Shown in pieces: positions 25,610-34,571 of a DNA stretch of 64,000 nt. Below the pieces are notes generated by a model. It ran no database searches, was not told the DNA's origin, and was given only the letters and a program-made list of their open reading frames with translations. Source of the stretch: Arthrobacter rhizosphaerae. GTDB lineage: Bacteria > Actinomycetota > Actinomycetes > Actinomycetales > Micrococcaceae. Position 1 is the stretch's first letter, and every line of letters begins with the position of its first letter. A program made the position numbers and the translations under genes. The stretch spans positions 62,001-126,000 of the forward strand of contig NZ_JALLAN010000007.1 of assembly GCF_023062595.1 (NCBI RefSeq). Direction: 5' to 3'.

Positions 25610-26248
25610 ATGCGCATGGATCACGTCTCTTACGCCTGTGAAAACGATGGCCTCGCGGCCACCACCGAACGAATTTCGTCCGCCTTGGGCGTCGAAGCTG
25701 TGAAGGGCGGGGTACATCCCCGCTTTGGAACCCGAAACATGATCATCCCGCTGGCCGGGCACAAATACCTTGAAGTTGTGGAGGTCCTTGACCACCCGGC
25801 ATCAGATAAAGCTCCCTTCGGGCAGGCTGTCCGTGCCCGCTCGGCGGCCGGTGGCGGCTGGATGGGCTGGTGCGTCGAAGTAGACGACCTGGCACCGTTC
25901 GAGGAGCGGCTTGGCCGCGCCGCCGTCAATGGAAACCGTAAATTCCCGGACGGTCGCGAACTGGTGTGGAGGCAAATTGGCATCCTGGGACTCATCGCCG
26001 ATCCCCAGGTTCCCTACATGCTCAAGTGGGAAGGTGACCCGTCACTTCACCCGTCCAACGCGTACCCAAGCAACGTCAAGATGTCCAGCCTCACCATTGC
26101 CGGATCAGCCGAGCGGGTCACTGAATGGCTGGGCGAGCCGGTGGAGAGGCCGCTTGAAGACGTGGCCGTAAACTGGCTGGCGCCGCACGGCACGCCGGGG
26201 ATCCTGTCCGTCACGTTCGAAACCCCCACCGGAGCGGTCACCATCTGA
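25610..26248 (+). CDS. VOC / glyoxalase-like domain protein
   Basis: A 212-residue protein of the glyoxalase-like (PF13468-type) group. The first beta-alpha-beta unit is MRMDHVSYACENDGLAATTE with H5 as a likely metal ligand; HKYLEVVEVL and an internal second half starting MSSLTIAGSAERV follow. VOC proteins bind a divalent metal between two modules, but this subgroup is uncharacterised, so no reaction is assigned. There is no strong ribosome site; ATG 25616 (MDHVSYA) is an alternative start. It is divergent from the metX leader. Confidence 0.82.
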   Translation: MRMDHVSYACENDGLAATTERISSALGVEAVKGGVHPRFGTRNMIIPLAGHKYLEVVEVLDHPASDKAPFGQAVRARSAAGGGWMGWCVEVDDLAPFEERLGRAAVNGNRKFPDGRELVWRQIGILGLIADPQVPYMLKWEGDPSLHPSNAYPSNVKMSSLTIAGSAERVTEWLGEPVERPLEDVAVNWLAPHGTPGILSVTFETPTGAVTI

Positions 26249-26385
26249 TCCCCGTCACTGCGGGGAGGCTCTTTCCAGGAGGCCTTCCCCCTACCCCTGG
26301 GCAAACTCTGCCCACAATACTTCGGCCGCCAGCAGCGGGTGCCAATGACGTCACCGGCTGATGGCGGCCGAATTCCTTTAAGCCT

Positions 26386-27153
26386 CTATCCCAGCCCGAT
26401 TGCCTTGCCGAAAAGACTGAAGCCCACGAAGGCCACGATGTCCAGCAGGGCGTGGGCAATCACGAGCGGCATTACCCTGCGCGTCCGCGTGTAAAGCCAG
26501 GCGAACACCGCTCCCATCACCGCGTTGCCGATGAACGGGCCAAAGCCCTGGTACAGGTGGTAGCTACCACGGAGCACGGCGCTGGTGAAGATGGCCAGCG
26601 GCACGCTCCAGCCGAACTTCCCGAGGCGGTTGAGGAGATAACCCACCACGATGACTTCCTCGACGATGCCATGGCGGATGGCAGAGAGAATCAGTACAGG
26701 AACGGTCCACCAGTAGTCATCAAGGGCGCTTGGGATGATGGCCGTGGTGATGCCCAGTTGCCGCCCGAGTGCGTAGAGCGCCAGAGAAGGGATGCCGATC
26801 AAGGCGGCCAGTCCCACTCCCTGCAGCAGGTCCTTCCCCGGCCGGCTCAGGTCGAAGCCGAGTTTGCCGAACGCGGACTGTCCCCGATGGCCTGCAGGAC
26901 GTTGTTCCGTGAGGAAATAGAAGACCAGGAGCACCGGCACCAGGGCAAACGCGATGTCCAGCAGCTGGTAGGTCAGGTCGAAGTATTCCCGCGTACTTTG
27001 GGAGCGGTTGAGGGTGGACGTGCCCTGCGCCAGGGGTGCCTGGCTCATTTTGTCCAGCAGCTGCACCACGGAGTAGACAGCGGACTGGCCCAGGGAGAGG
27101 CCCAGGACAATCAACACTTCAATCCGCAGACGACGGCGGGATGGCACCAGCAT
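26386..27153 (-). CDS. CPBP-family intramembrane metalloprotease-like protein
   Basis: A 255-residue protein with about eight helices. The CPBP/Abi core is visible in order: HGIVEEVIVVGYLL (Glu-Glu motif), SYHLYQGFGPFIGN (second His), and VIAHALLDIVAF (third, His-x3-Asp). The first motif in active members is EExxxR; here the Arg position is Val, so activity may be changed. Members process membrane proteins or CAAX peptides. The region upstream shares a divergent promoter and an inverted repeat with the histidine phosphatase gene. Confidence 0.85.
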   Translation of the reverse strand: MLVPSRRRLRIEVLIVLGLSLGQSAVYSVVQLLDKMSQAPLAQGTSTLNRSQSTREYFDLTYQLLDIAFALVPVLLVFYFLTEQRPAGHRGQSAFGKLGFDLSRPGKDLLQGVGLAALIGIPSLALYALGRQLGITTAIIPSALDDYWWTVPVLILSAIRHGIVEEVIVVGYLLNRLGKFGWSVPLAIFTSAVLRGSYHLYQGFGPFIGNAVMGAVFAWLYTRTRRVMPLVIAHALLDIVAFVGFSLFGKAIGLG

Positions 27154-27185
27154 GTTCCTATCTTGCCTGCATTTGCTGGTTCTTT

Positions 27186-27206
27186 CCTGTACCCGTCCGG
27201 TACAGG
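27186..27206. promoter_or_regulatory. CCTGTACC-N5-GGTACAGG inverted repeat in a divergent promoter
   Basis: A perfect 8-bp inverted repeat with a 5-bp spacer lies midway between the CPBP start (27153) and the phosphatase start (27234). Symmetry and position suggest an operator affecting both genes; the factor is unknown. Confidence 0.5.
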
Positions 27207-27233
27207 ACCCACCTGCCCCTATGCTTGTGGCTT

Positions 27234-27914
27234 ATGAGCGCGCCCGGGAAAATCATCATGATCCGGCATGGCCAGTCGGCCGCCAACGCCGATACCTCGA
27301 TTTACAACCGTGTACCCGACTACCGCATCCCCCTCACCCTTGCTGGACTGGAGCAGGCCAGGAAGGCCGGGGACGCCGTTCGCCGTCAGCTGGACGGGCA
27401 GCAGGTGTGTGTCTATGTCTCCCCTTACCTCCGGGCTTATCAGACCCTCGAGGCGCTGGATCTGGGGAATCTGGTTGAGCGCGTCATCGAGGAGCCGCGG
27501 CTAAGGGAACAGGACTGGGCCAACTTCCAGATTTCCGGGGAGATCGAGGACCAGAAGGAGCTCCGCAACGCGTACGGGCACTTTTTCTACAGGTTCCGGG
27601 AGGGCGAGTCAGGCTCCGACGTCTACGACCGCATCTCGTCCTTCATGGAGACCCTGTACCGGCACTGGTCCAAGCCCTCCTACGCGCCGAACGCCCTGCT
27701 GGTAACCCACGGGCTGACCATGCGGCTGTTCTGCATGCGCTGGTTCCATTGGTCGGTGGAGTACTTCGAATCCCTCAACAATCCCGAGAACGCCGAAGTC
27801 CGGACGCTGATCCGAACCGAGCTGGGCAAGTACGAGTTGGACAAGCCCTTCAGCCAGTGGGTGGAACGCCGGGTGGACGAGACTGTGCTCGACGCCCCCC
27901 GGATGCTCTTCTAG
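27234..27914 (+). CDS. Histidine phosphatase superfamily protein
   Basis: A 226-residue phosphoglycerate-mutase-like phosphatase. The catalytic RHGQSAAN (phospho-accepting His ~11) is at the N-terminus. SPYLRAYQTLEAL supplies the second Arg, EEPRLREQDWANFQ the acidic general acid, and LLVTHGLTMRLFCMRW the second His. Substrates range from phosphosugars to phosphoproteins; none is indicated. I chose ATG 27234; the longer frame starts inside the opposite-strand CPBP gene. TATGCT lies 8 nt before the ATG and there is no ribosome site, so it may be leaderless. Confidence 0.88.
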   Translation: MSAPGKIIMIRHGQSAANADTSIYNRVPDYRIPLTLAGLEQARKAGDAVRRQLDGQQVCVYVSPYLRAYQTLEALDLGNLVERVIEEPRLREQDWANFQISGEIEDQKELRNAYGHFFYRFREGESGSDVYDRISSFMETLYRHWSKPSYAPNALLVTHGLTMRLFCMRWFHWSVEYFESLNNPENAEVRTLIRTELGKYELDKPFSQWVERRVDETVLDAPRMLF

Positions 27915-27944
27915 CCCGCCCCGCGCGGCGTGCGTGCCCGGGAA

Positions 27945-29147
27945 TTACCTGACCCTGACTCCGGCACGCCAGACAGCATGCGTCAGCGGGATTCCCGGCC
28001 GGTAGGCAAGGTGAGTCGCCGACGGTGCGTTGAGCATGTGAAGGTCCGCCCGGTGTCCGACGGCGATGGAACCCACCGCCCGTTCGCCGTCGACGTCGTT
28101 CCCTGACTCCCGCCCCAGCGCGAGGGCGCCGCCGTAGCTCGCCGCCCGGACGGCCTCGTGGACGCTGAGCCGCATCTGCAAGACGGCAGTGGTGACGCAG
28201 TAGGCCATGGAACTGGTGTATGACGTCCCGGGGTTGCAGTTGGAGGCCAGGGCGATCGGGACTCCGGCGTCCAGGAGTTCGCGGCCAGGGGCCAGTGGCT
28301 GCCTCGTGGACAGATCGCAAGCGGGGAGGCAGGTGGCCACCGTTCCCCGTCGCCCGTTTCCACCGTCTCCTGACCAGCTTCCTGCGAGCGCATCCACGTC
28401 TGCCCGCGACAGGTAGTTGACGTGGTCCACACTCGCGGCGCCGAACTCCACGGCCAGCTGGACGCCGGGGCCCTCGCCGAGCTGGTTGCCGTGGACACGC
28501 AGGCCCAGTCCGGCGTCCTTGCAGGCCTTCAGCACGCGCCGTGACTGCTCTTCGGTGAAGGCCCCGCGCTCACAGAACACGTCAGCCCAGCGGACGTAAG
28601 GCCGGACTGCCGTCAGCATGGGGCCACAGACCAGGTCCGTGTACTCCTCGGCGTCCATCCCGTTCGGCACCAGGTGTGCCCCCAGATATGTCACTTCGTC
28701 GACGGCGGTGGCGGCGATGCGGGCACTGCGGGCTTCGTTTTCCACATCCAGCCCATAGCCCGTTTTGGTTTCCAGGTAGGTGGTTCCCTGGGAGACCGCT
28801 TCTGCGACCCGGCCAAGCGCCAGCCTGGTCAGGTCGTAGTCGCTGGTGCTCCGTGTGGCGCCGGTAGTCACCGCGATTCCTCCCGCACTGTAGCTTTCTC
28901 CTGCCATGCGGGCCTCAAACTCCGCGGTTCTGTCCCCGGCGAAGATCAGGTGCGTATGGGAGTCCACCCAGCCTGGCAGCACCGCACGGCCGCCCGCGTC
29001 CACCGCATCATCAGCCGCCGGGGCTTCTGCCGCCGCCCCGATCCAGGAAATTCGTTCCCCTTCGATCACCACAGCGGCATTCTTGAGGACGCGGTGTTCT
29101 GCGTCCTGGGTCATCAGTTCGGCGATGTTGGTAACGAGGGTGCTCAT
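27945..29147 (-). CDS. hutI: Imidazolonepropionase
   Basis: A 400-residue amidohydrolase-fold enzyme that opens 4-imidazolone-5-propionate to N-formimino-L-glutamate in histidine breakdown. The metal-binding HTH is in GWVDSHTHLIFAGDR, further His lies in RVHGNQLGEG and ASVDHVNYL, and the catalytic Asp region is near ASNCNPGTSYT. The length is normal. No hutH, hutU or hutG is present. Instead it follows an FAD oxidoreductase by 11 bp at the end of the threonine-degradation operon. Confidence 0.9.
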   Translation of the reverse strand: MSTLVTNIAELMTQDAEHRVLKNAAVVIEGERISWIGAAAEAPAADDAVDAGGRAVLPGWVDSHTHLIFAGDRTAEFEARMAGESYSAGGIAVTTGATRSTSDYDLTRLALGRVAEAVSQGTTYLETKTGYGLDVENEARSARIAATAVDEVTYLGAHLVPNGMDAEEYTDLVCGPMLTAVRPYVRWADVFCERGAFTEEQSRRVLKACKDAGLGLRVHGNQLGEGPGVQLAVEFGAASVDHVNYLSRADVDALAGSWSGDGGNGRRGTVATCLPACDLSTRQPLAPGRELLDAGVPIALASNCNPGTSYTSSMAYCVTTAVLQMRLSVHEAVRAASYGGALALGRESGNDVDGERAVGSIAVGHRADLHMLNAPSATHLAYRPGIPLTHAVWRAGVRVR

Positions 29148-29158
29148 GGATCCATTCT

Positions 29159-30283
29159 TCAGCGCCGGATGGACCAGCGGGTGGCAGCCAGGGCTTCAGC
29201 TGTACGGGATGCCGGACGCTGGCCTTTCCCGGTCGTTTGCTGCCCGGTTTTTTGCTGCCCGGCCAGGATCTGCTCCGCTGCAAGTTCAGCAATCGCCGAC
29301 GAGGTCTGGAAGCCGTAACCGCCCTGTCCGGCGAGCCAAAAGAATCCGGGGGCCTCGGCGTCGAACCCCACCACAGGAAGGCCGTCGGCTGCCTGTGTCC
29401 GCAAACCCGTCCAGGCGGTCCTGACGCCGCTGATCCCCAAAGTGGTCACGGAGTTGAGCCGCGCGATCAGTGCTTCCACGTCTCCGGGGTGCGGCTTCGC
29501 GTCTTCGGGGCCACTAGGTATCACCTCTGAAGGGGAAACCAGGACGTCGGCCCCCTCACGGCGGAAGTAAAAAGACTCATCGGCTGCCGCCACCATGGGG
29601 CAATTCTCCGGAAGTGAATGTTCGACGGCGACAATCGCCGCCGTTCGCCGGTACGGCTGGAGGCCAAGTTTTTCCACGCCACTGATAACAGCTAGCTCAT
29701 CGGCCCAGGCGCCTGCCGCGTTGACCAGAACGCCGGCCTGCAACGCCTCCTGTCCGGCCCCGATCTGCCAGCCGGAGCCGAGATGCTGGGCCGAATGAAC
29801 CCCCGCGCCTGTGATGATATCGACGCCCGCGCTCTCCGCCACCTGCCGGTGATGCTCCAGGAGCACCGGGGCATTGCAGCCGAAGGACTGTGTATCCAAG
29901 CCTGCGGCGCTGAACGAATCCGGTTCAAGGACAGGGCAAAGCGCCAAGGCCTCCGTGTGGGTGATCCGGCGCATGGAACCGCTGGCTTCCGCCCGGACGG
30001 TATCCTCATCCCCGATCAGCATGAAGCTTCGTGGCGTCAGGACTTTAACGGACCTGGCCTCATCCTCGGCAGCGATCAGCTCGAGGGTTCGGACAGTAAG
30101 CTCCTGGACCGAGGCCGGGCCGTAGCTGGGAATCAGCTGCCGGGCCGACCGCGAGGAGGTGTGATAGGCAAGGGTCTGCTCGGCTTCGACGAGGGCGACC
30201 GCGCATTTTCCCGCGAGGGCCGAGGCCAGTGACAACCCGGCGATGCCGCCGCCCACAATCACCACATCATAATTTGCTGACAT
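29159..30283 (-). CDS. FAD-dependent DAO-family oxidoreductase
   Basis: A 374-residue flavoprotein with the N-terminal ADP-binding motif VVIVGGGIAGLSLASAL and the downstream GxGxxG-like FFWLAGQGGYGFQTS. The DAO superfamily oxidises amino groups of D-amino acids, glycine or sarcosine, or other C-N or C-OH bonds. The sequence HTSSRSARQLIPSYGP is typical of the group near FAD. The substrate is not known. Being 63 bp after kbl, whose product is glycine, it may oxidise glycine or a related amino acid. ATG 30283 is chosen with GGATGGAG upstream. Confidence 0.83.
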   Translation of the reverse strand: MSANYDVVIVGGGIAGLSLASALAGKCAVALVEAEQTLAYHTSSRSARQLIPSYGPASVQELTVRTLELIAAEDEARSVKVLTPRSFMLIGDEDTVRAEASGSMRRITHTEALALCPVLEPDSFSAAGLDTQSFGCNAPVLLEHHRQVAESAGVDIITGAGVHSAQHLGSGWQIGAGQEALQAGVLVNAAGAWADELAVISGVEKLGLQPYRRTAAIVAVEHSLPENCPMVAAADESFYFRREGADVLVSPSEVIPSGPEDAKPHPGDVEALIARLNSVTTLGISGVRTAWTGLRTQAADGLPVVGFDAEAPGFFWLAGQGGYGFQTSSAIAELAAEQILAGQQKTGQQTTGKGQRPASRTAEALAATRWSIRR

Positions 30284-30346
30284 TGCTCCATCCTTGCAGA
30301 CAGGGGCGGTTGGCGCAGGGCAGATGGCATCCGGCCGCGGCGACAC

Positions 30347-31555
30347 TCAGGCCGCGAGAGCCTCCCGGCTTTCCACGAACGCCCGCACGCAAGCTTCGAC
30401 GTCGTCGCTGCTGTGCGCTGCCGACAGCTGTACCCTGATCCGAGCTGCACCCTTGGGTACCACCGGGTAGCTGAAAGCCGTCACGAAAACACCATGCTGC
30501 AGCATCCGGTCAGCTACCTTGGCCGCCGCAACTGCATCACCAAACATCACTGGGACGATCGCATGTTCGCCTTCAAGCAGCTCGAAACCTTCTTCCATCA
30601 TTCTGTTGCGGAACAACTCGGCATTGTCGAAGAGCCTGCTCCGCAGCTCAGCGGAATTTTCCACCAGGTCAAGGGCCTTGAGGGTCGCTGCCACGATGGA
30701 AGGGGCCAGGGAATTGGAAAACAGGTACGGGCGCGCCTTCTGGCGCAGCATCGCCACAATCTCGCTGCGGCCTGAGACGTAGCCGCCGGACGCGCCTCCC
30801 AGGGCCTTGCCGAACGTTCCCGTGTAGATGTCCACTCTGGCGGACACTCCGGCGTGCTCCGGGGTTCCGGCTCCTGTTTCCCCCATAAAGCCCACGGCGT
30901 GCGAGTCGTCCACCATGACCAGCGCGTCATACCGGTCGGCCAGATCGCAGATGGCCTCCAGCGGTGCAAGGTAGCCATCCATCGAGAAGACACCATCCGT
31001 GACAACTATGGTCCGGCGAGCCGGCTTCTCACCCTGGGTTGCCTCAATCAGTTTCGCCTCGAGGTCTGCCATGTCCCGGTTGGCATAGCGGAACCGCTGG
31101 GCCTTGCAGAGCCGGATGCCGTCGATGATGGATGCATGGTTTAGGGCATCGGAAATGATGGCATCCTCGGCGCTGAACAGTGATTCGAAAACGCCGCCGT
31201 TGGCATCGAAGCAGCTGGAGAACAGAATGGTGGCCTCGGTGCCCAGGAACCTTGAAACCCGCTCCTCCAGGGCCAGGTGAACATCCTGGGTGCCGCAGAT
31301 GAAACGGACGCTGGCCATGCCGAAGCCCCGCTCGTCCAGGGCGGACTTCGCCGCTGCGATGATCTCCGGATGGTCTGCGAGGCCGAGGTAGTTGTTGGCG
31401 CAGAAGTTAAGGACGTCTGCTCCGGCTTCACCGATCTGGCCCGCCCGGATGTGGTTGCCCTGCGGTGAATCAATGTGCCGTTCAGTCTTGAAAAGCCCTG
31501 CGGTGCGGATCTCGTCCAGTTCGCCCAGCAGCTGATCCTTGATGCCTGAATACAT
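30347..31555 (-). CDS. kbl: Glycine C-acetyltransferase (2-amino-3-ketobutyrate CoA ligase)
   Basis: A 402-residue fold-type I PLP enzyme that splits 2-amino-3-ketobutyrate with CoA into glycine and acetyl-CoA. The PLP lysine is in [15 protein letters not shown]. Other marks are [14 protein letters not shown] near the N-terminus, [12 protein letters not shown], and the PLP-ring Asp in [15 protein letters not shown]. The length matches KBL (~398). It follows tdh by 8 bp with TAAGGAG before its ATG, so the two act in sequence in threonine catabolism. Confidence 0.95.
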   Translation of the reverse strand: MYSGIKDQLLGELDEIRTAGLFKTERHIDSPQGNHIRAGQIGEAGADVLNFCANNYLGLADHPEIIAAAKSALDERGFGMASVRFICGTQDVHLALEERVSRFLGTEATILFSSCFDANGGVFESLFSAEDAIISDALNHASIIDGIRLCKAQRFRYANRDMADLEAKLIEATQGEKPARRTIVVTDGVFSMDGYLAPLEAICDLADRYDALVMVDDSHAVGFMGETGAGTPEHAGVSARVDIYTGTFGKALGGASGGYVSGRSEIVAMLRQKARPYLFSNSLAPSIVAATLKALDLVENSAELRSRLFDNAELFRNRMMEEGFELLEGEHAIVPVMFGDAVAAAKVADRMLQHGVFVTAFSYPVVPKGAARIRVQLSAAHSSDDVEACVRAFVESREALAA

Positions 31556-31563
31556 GGTGCTCC

Positions 31564-32610
31564 TTAGATTTCGGTCCAGTTGAGGACGACTTTGCCGCCA
31601 ATGCCTGCACGGGCGATTTGAAAGCCTTTTTCCCAGTCGGCCGCCGGGAGGGTGTCAGTGACCACGGCCGAAATGCCGGCGTGCAAGGCAGGGTTGGAGG
31701 ACAGCATGGCGCTCATGGCATACCAGGTCTCAAACATTTCACGGCCGTAGATGCCTTTGAGCGTCAGCATATGGGTAACCACCTTGCCCCAGTCGATATC
31801 AATTGACTGGCTGGGAAGGCCAAGCATGGCGATGCGGCCGCCATGGTTCATGTTGTCGATCATTTCGGGCAGTGCAGTTGGGTGGCCGGACATCTCCATG
31901 CCGATGTCAAAGCCTTCACGCATGCCAAGCTCCTGCTGCGCGTCCTTGATCCTCATCTTGGAGACGTCAATCGCCAGGTCGACGCCCAGCTTGCGGGCCA
32001 GCTCCAGCCGTGGCGCCGAGACATCCGTAATGGCGATCTTCCGCGCCCCGGCGTGCCTTGCAACGGCGATGGCCATCAAACCGATGGGGCCGGCCCCGGT
32101 GATGAGAACGTCTTCGCCGACGAGCGGAAAGCTGAGGGCGGTGTGGACGGCATTGCCGAAGGGATCGAAGATGGCGCCCAGCTCCGGGGTAACGGAGGGA
32201 TCGTGATGTACCCAGACGTTCGTTTCGGGGATGACCACGTACTCAGCGAAGGCGCCGTCGCGCTGGACACCGACGCTGACAGTGTGGATGCACATCTGCT
32301 TCCGCCCTGCACGGCAGTTGCGGCAGATTCCACAGACCACGTGTCCCTCGCCGGATACTCTGTCGCCTACTTTGACGTCCCTGACGCCGTCCCCTGTTTC
32401 CACCACTTCGCCGTAGAACTCGTGGCCGGGGATGAGCGGGGCCTCGATGATGCTTTGCGCCCAGGCATCCCAGGACTGGATGTGGAGGTCGGTGCCGCAG
32501 ATGCCCGTGGTCATCACGCGGATCTTGACATCGCCAGGGCCGGCCTCGGGCTCTGGCCTGTCTGCCAGTTCGAACCCGGCATGGGCTCCGGACTTATACA
32601 GAGCCTTCAT
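31564..32610 (-). CDS. tdh: L-threonine 3-dehydrogenase
   Basis: A 348-residue zinc MDR that oxidises L-threonine to 2-amino-3-ketobutyrate with NAD+. The catalytic zinc region is [18 protein letters not shown], with [10 protein letters not shown] following, and the structural zinc cluster is [15 protein letters not shown]. The NAD motif is [14 protein letters not shown]. The TDH-specific [13 protein letters not shown] is present. ATG 32610 has GGAGGAAG upstream. It is the first gene of tdh-kbl-FAD oxidoreductase-hutI and is divergent from a LysR regulator with a palindromic site between them. Confidence 0.96.
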   Translation of the reverse strand: MKALYKSGAHAGFELADRPEPEAGPGDVKIRVMTTGICGTDLHIQSWDAWAQSIIEAPLIPGHEFYGEVVETGDGVRDVKVGDRVSGEGHVVCGICRNCRAGRKQMCIHTVSVGVQRDGAFAEYVVIPETNVWVHHDPSVTPELGAIFDPFGNAVHTALSFPLVGEDVLITGAGPIGLMAIAVARHAGARKIAITDVSAPRLELARKLGVDLAIDVSKMRIKDAQQELGMREGFDIGMEMSGHPTALPEMIDNMNHGGRIAMLGLPSQSIDIDWGKVVTHMLTLKGIYGREMFETWYAMSAMLSSNPALHAGISAVVTDTLPAADWEKGFQIARAGIGGKVVLNWTEI

Positions 32611-32675
32611 CGGCTTCCTCCACTCTTGCTGGCCTCCGTTTCGGCGGCCATGAACTCCATTCATTAGAGCGTCAA

Positions 32676-32685
32676 TAACGCGTTA
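32676..32685. promoter_or_regulatory. TAACGCGTTA palindrome between tdh and the LysR gene
   Basis: A perfect 10-bp palindrome 60-70 bp from both divergent starts, in the usual place for a LysR recognition site. It is inferred to be the binding site of the adjacent regulator. Confidence 0.5.
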
Positions 32686-32732
32686 GCACAACCAATAATT
32701 TCTCCATCGACGATTTAGATTTTACTTACGCA

Positions 32733-32738
32733 TACAAT
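32733..32738 (+). promoter_or_regulatory. Predicted -10 box of a leaderless LysR gene
   Basis: TACAAT ends 7 nt before the LysR ATG at 32746 and no ribosome site precedes the start. This places the likely transcript start at or next to the ATG. Confidence 0.45.
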
Positions 32739-32745
32739 CGGGCTT

Positions 32746-33669
32746 ATGGAAATTCATCAGCTGGAGATGTTGCGCGAACTGGGCGCCCTTGGGAGCGTCA
32801 AAGCCGTGGCCGAAACGCTTCTGGTAACACCTTCCGCTGTGTCCCAACAACTGGCTGCGCTGCAGAAAAGCCTGGACGTGCCCCTGACACGAAAGGAAGG
32901 ACGGAACCTTGTCCTCACCGACGCCGGGCAGGTTCTGGCCGACGCGGGAGCCGCCGTCGTCAGCGCGATGGCCGAAGCCCGGCGGGCGATAGGTGCCTAC
33001 CACGTCTCGCCGGTCTCGCCCGTGACCGTGAGCGGATTCCACAGCGCGGGCCAGGTGTTGTTCGCTCCGCTGGCCCGCCTCCTGGACGCCCCTGACACTC
33101 CGAAGGTGCTGCTGTCAGACGAGGACGTTGCCCAGCATGATTTTCCGGCCCTGACCGCCCGCTACGACCTGGTGCTGGCGCACCGGATGGATCACAGCCC
33201 GCGCTGGCCTGAGGAGCGGGTGGCCGTGATCCCGCTGGCCCGCGAGCCTCTCGACGTCGCCCTTCCGGCTAACCACCCGCTGGCCCGGTTGCGCTCACTG
33301 ACAGCCGACGACGTCGCGGGCGAACCCTGGGTGACCAGCCGGGCCGGTTACTCCCCCGCGGACGTCCTGACCGCCGTCGCCGCGTCCTCCAGCCATGAAC
33401 TGAACATTGTGCACCGCATCAACGACTACTCCACTGTCGCGGCACTGGTTGCCGCCGGAAGCGTGATCGGCCTGCTGCCCCGCTACACAGCAAGGCCGGC
33501 GCTGAATCCGGGTATTGTGCTTCGCCCGCTGGAAGGCATCAGCACCAGGAGGAGGATCGATATCCTCGCCCGCCCCGAAAACCTCAAGCGGACCTCGGTC
33601 ATGATGGTGTGCGATGCGCTCCAAAAAATCATGGACGGACTCATCGACGCGGATGGGACTCCTGCTTAG
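32746..33669 (+). CDS. LysR-family transcriptional regulator
   Basis: A 307-residue LTTR. The N-terminal winged HTH is visible as LEMLRELGALGSVKAVAETL, with the recognition helix TPSAVSQQLAALQKSLDVPL at ~28-47 and linker EGRNLVLTDAGQVL. The effector domain follows from ~90 to 290. It is transcribed divergently from tdh, so threonine, glycine or another intermediate of that operon is the likely inducer. A leaderless start is probable. Confidence 0.92.
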   Translation: MEIHQLEMLRELGALGSVKAVAETLLVTPSAVSQQLAALQKSLDVPLTRKEGRNLVLTDAGQVLADAGAAVVSAMAEARRAIGAYHVSPVSPVTVSGFHSAGQVLFAPLARLLDAPDTPKVLLSDEDVAQHDFPALTARYDLVLAHRMDHSPRWPEERVAVIPLAREPLDVALPANHPLARLRSLTADDVAGEPWVTSRAGYSPADVLTAVAASSSHELNIVHRINDYSTVAALVAAGSVIGLLPRYTARPALNPGIVLRPLEGISTRRRIDILARPENLKRTSVMMVCDALQKIMDGLIDADGTPA

Positions 33670-33676
33670 GACACGC

Positions 33677-33746
33677 AAAAAGCCCCAGGACGCCGAAACG
33701 GTCCGGACACGTAAATGTGGGTGTCCCCGGACCGTTTTCGCGTCCT
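33677..33746 (-). terminator. Long terminator between LysR and DUF5666-like genes
   Basis: A long imperfect stem (AGGACGC-CGAAACGGTCCGG opposite CCGGACCGTTTTCGCGTCCT) is followed on the minus strand by TTTTT. It ends the leftward gene that stops at 33776 and could also slow rightward LysR transcription. Confidence 0.8.
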
Positions 33747-33775
33747 GACCGTCTCTGGTGGCTCAGACGTTCCGC

Positions 33776-34426
33776 CTAGGGTGAGGCGCCTGGCGCTTGG
33801 TCCTTGCCCTGGGCCTTGCCGTTGCCTTTGGCGTGATCCTTGCCCGGGCGGTTGTCCCTGCCGAAGCCCATGCCGTTCCCGGGCCCGTCCGGGGCAACTC
33901 CGGCAACCACCTTTTCCGCTCTGACGGAGTCGCCGTCCCGGATGCCCTGGACGCGCACTGTGTCGCCGGCCTTAAGGTCCGCTGCGGTGACATCGGTAGG
34001 CTTGAGCCGTTTCCCGGACTCGTCCGTGGGAACAGAGCCGTCCTCTGCGAGTGCGGGGAGTTTGGTGATCCGCGTTTCTGCGTTGATGACGTAGCTCTGG
34101 CTGAACCCGTCCTCGCTCTTGACTGTGACGGAGTTCTCGCTGACTGAGTCCACCGTTCCCCGCTGGGAAACCTCGGTCTGGAAGGAACCGTCCGGGTTCT
34201 TGACGACGGTCTCGCTATGCAGGGCCTGGCCACGCTGGGCTTTGTCCGGCCTGTTCTTCTGTCCCTTGTCTTCGGAGTGGCCAGGAGGGGTGGCTGACTG
34301 GGACTGTCCGTTGTTGGGCGGATCACCCGCTGCCCACGCGACCGCAACCCCCGTTCCGGTGAGCGCGACCGCGATGGTGCCCACGAGGGCTGCTTTACGT
34401 ATGTTCCTGGGCTCCTGGGTAGCCAT
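33776..34426 (-). CDS. Secreted DUF5666-like protein
   Basis: A 216-residue protein with an N-terminal basic/hydrophobic signal-anchor (RKAALVGTIAVALTGTGVAV). A polar Gly/Pro/Lys-rich segment follows. The OB-like core VSENSVTVKSEDGFSQSYV ... DLKAGDTVRVQGIRDGDSV at ~90-165 is typical of DUF5666 repeats. The tail is Gly/Lys/Asp-rich and disordered (DNRPGKDHAKGNGKAQG). The function is unknown; the family is exported. The ATG at 34426 has GGAGGAAG upstream and is favoured over the longer frame. Confidence 0.78.
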   Translation of the reverse strand: MATQEPRNIRKAALVGTIAVALTGTGVAVAWAAGDPPNNGQSQSATPPGHSEDKGQKNRPDKAQRGQALHSETVVKNPDGSFQTEVSQRGTVDSVSENSVTVKSEDGFSQSYVINAETRITKLPALAEDGSVPTDESGKRLKPTDVTAADLKAGDTVRVQGIRDGDSVRAEKVVAGVAPDGPGNGMGFGRDNRPGKDHAKGNGKAQGKDQAPGASP

Positions 34427-34571
34427 GGCACTTCCTCCCGTCGCGCCGGGTGGACACCGGCGCCCTGAGAGCAGTTTACGACCGGAAGCAGCGGCGAATG
34501 CACAAGATTGACACAAGTTCACATCCGGGCTCAGAGGCACTCTTGGGTTACCTCCCGCAGCCTTCAAAAAA

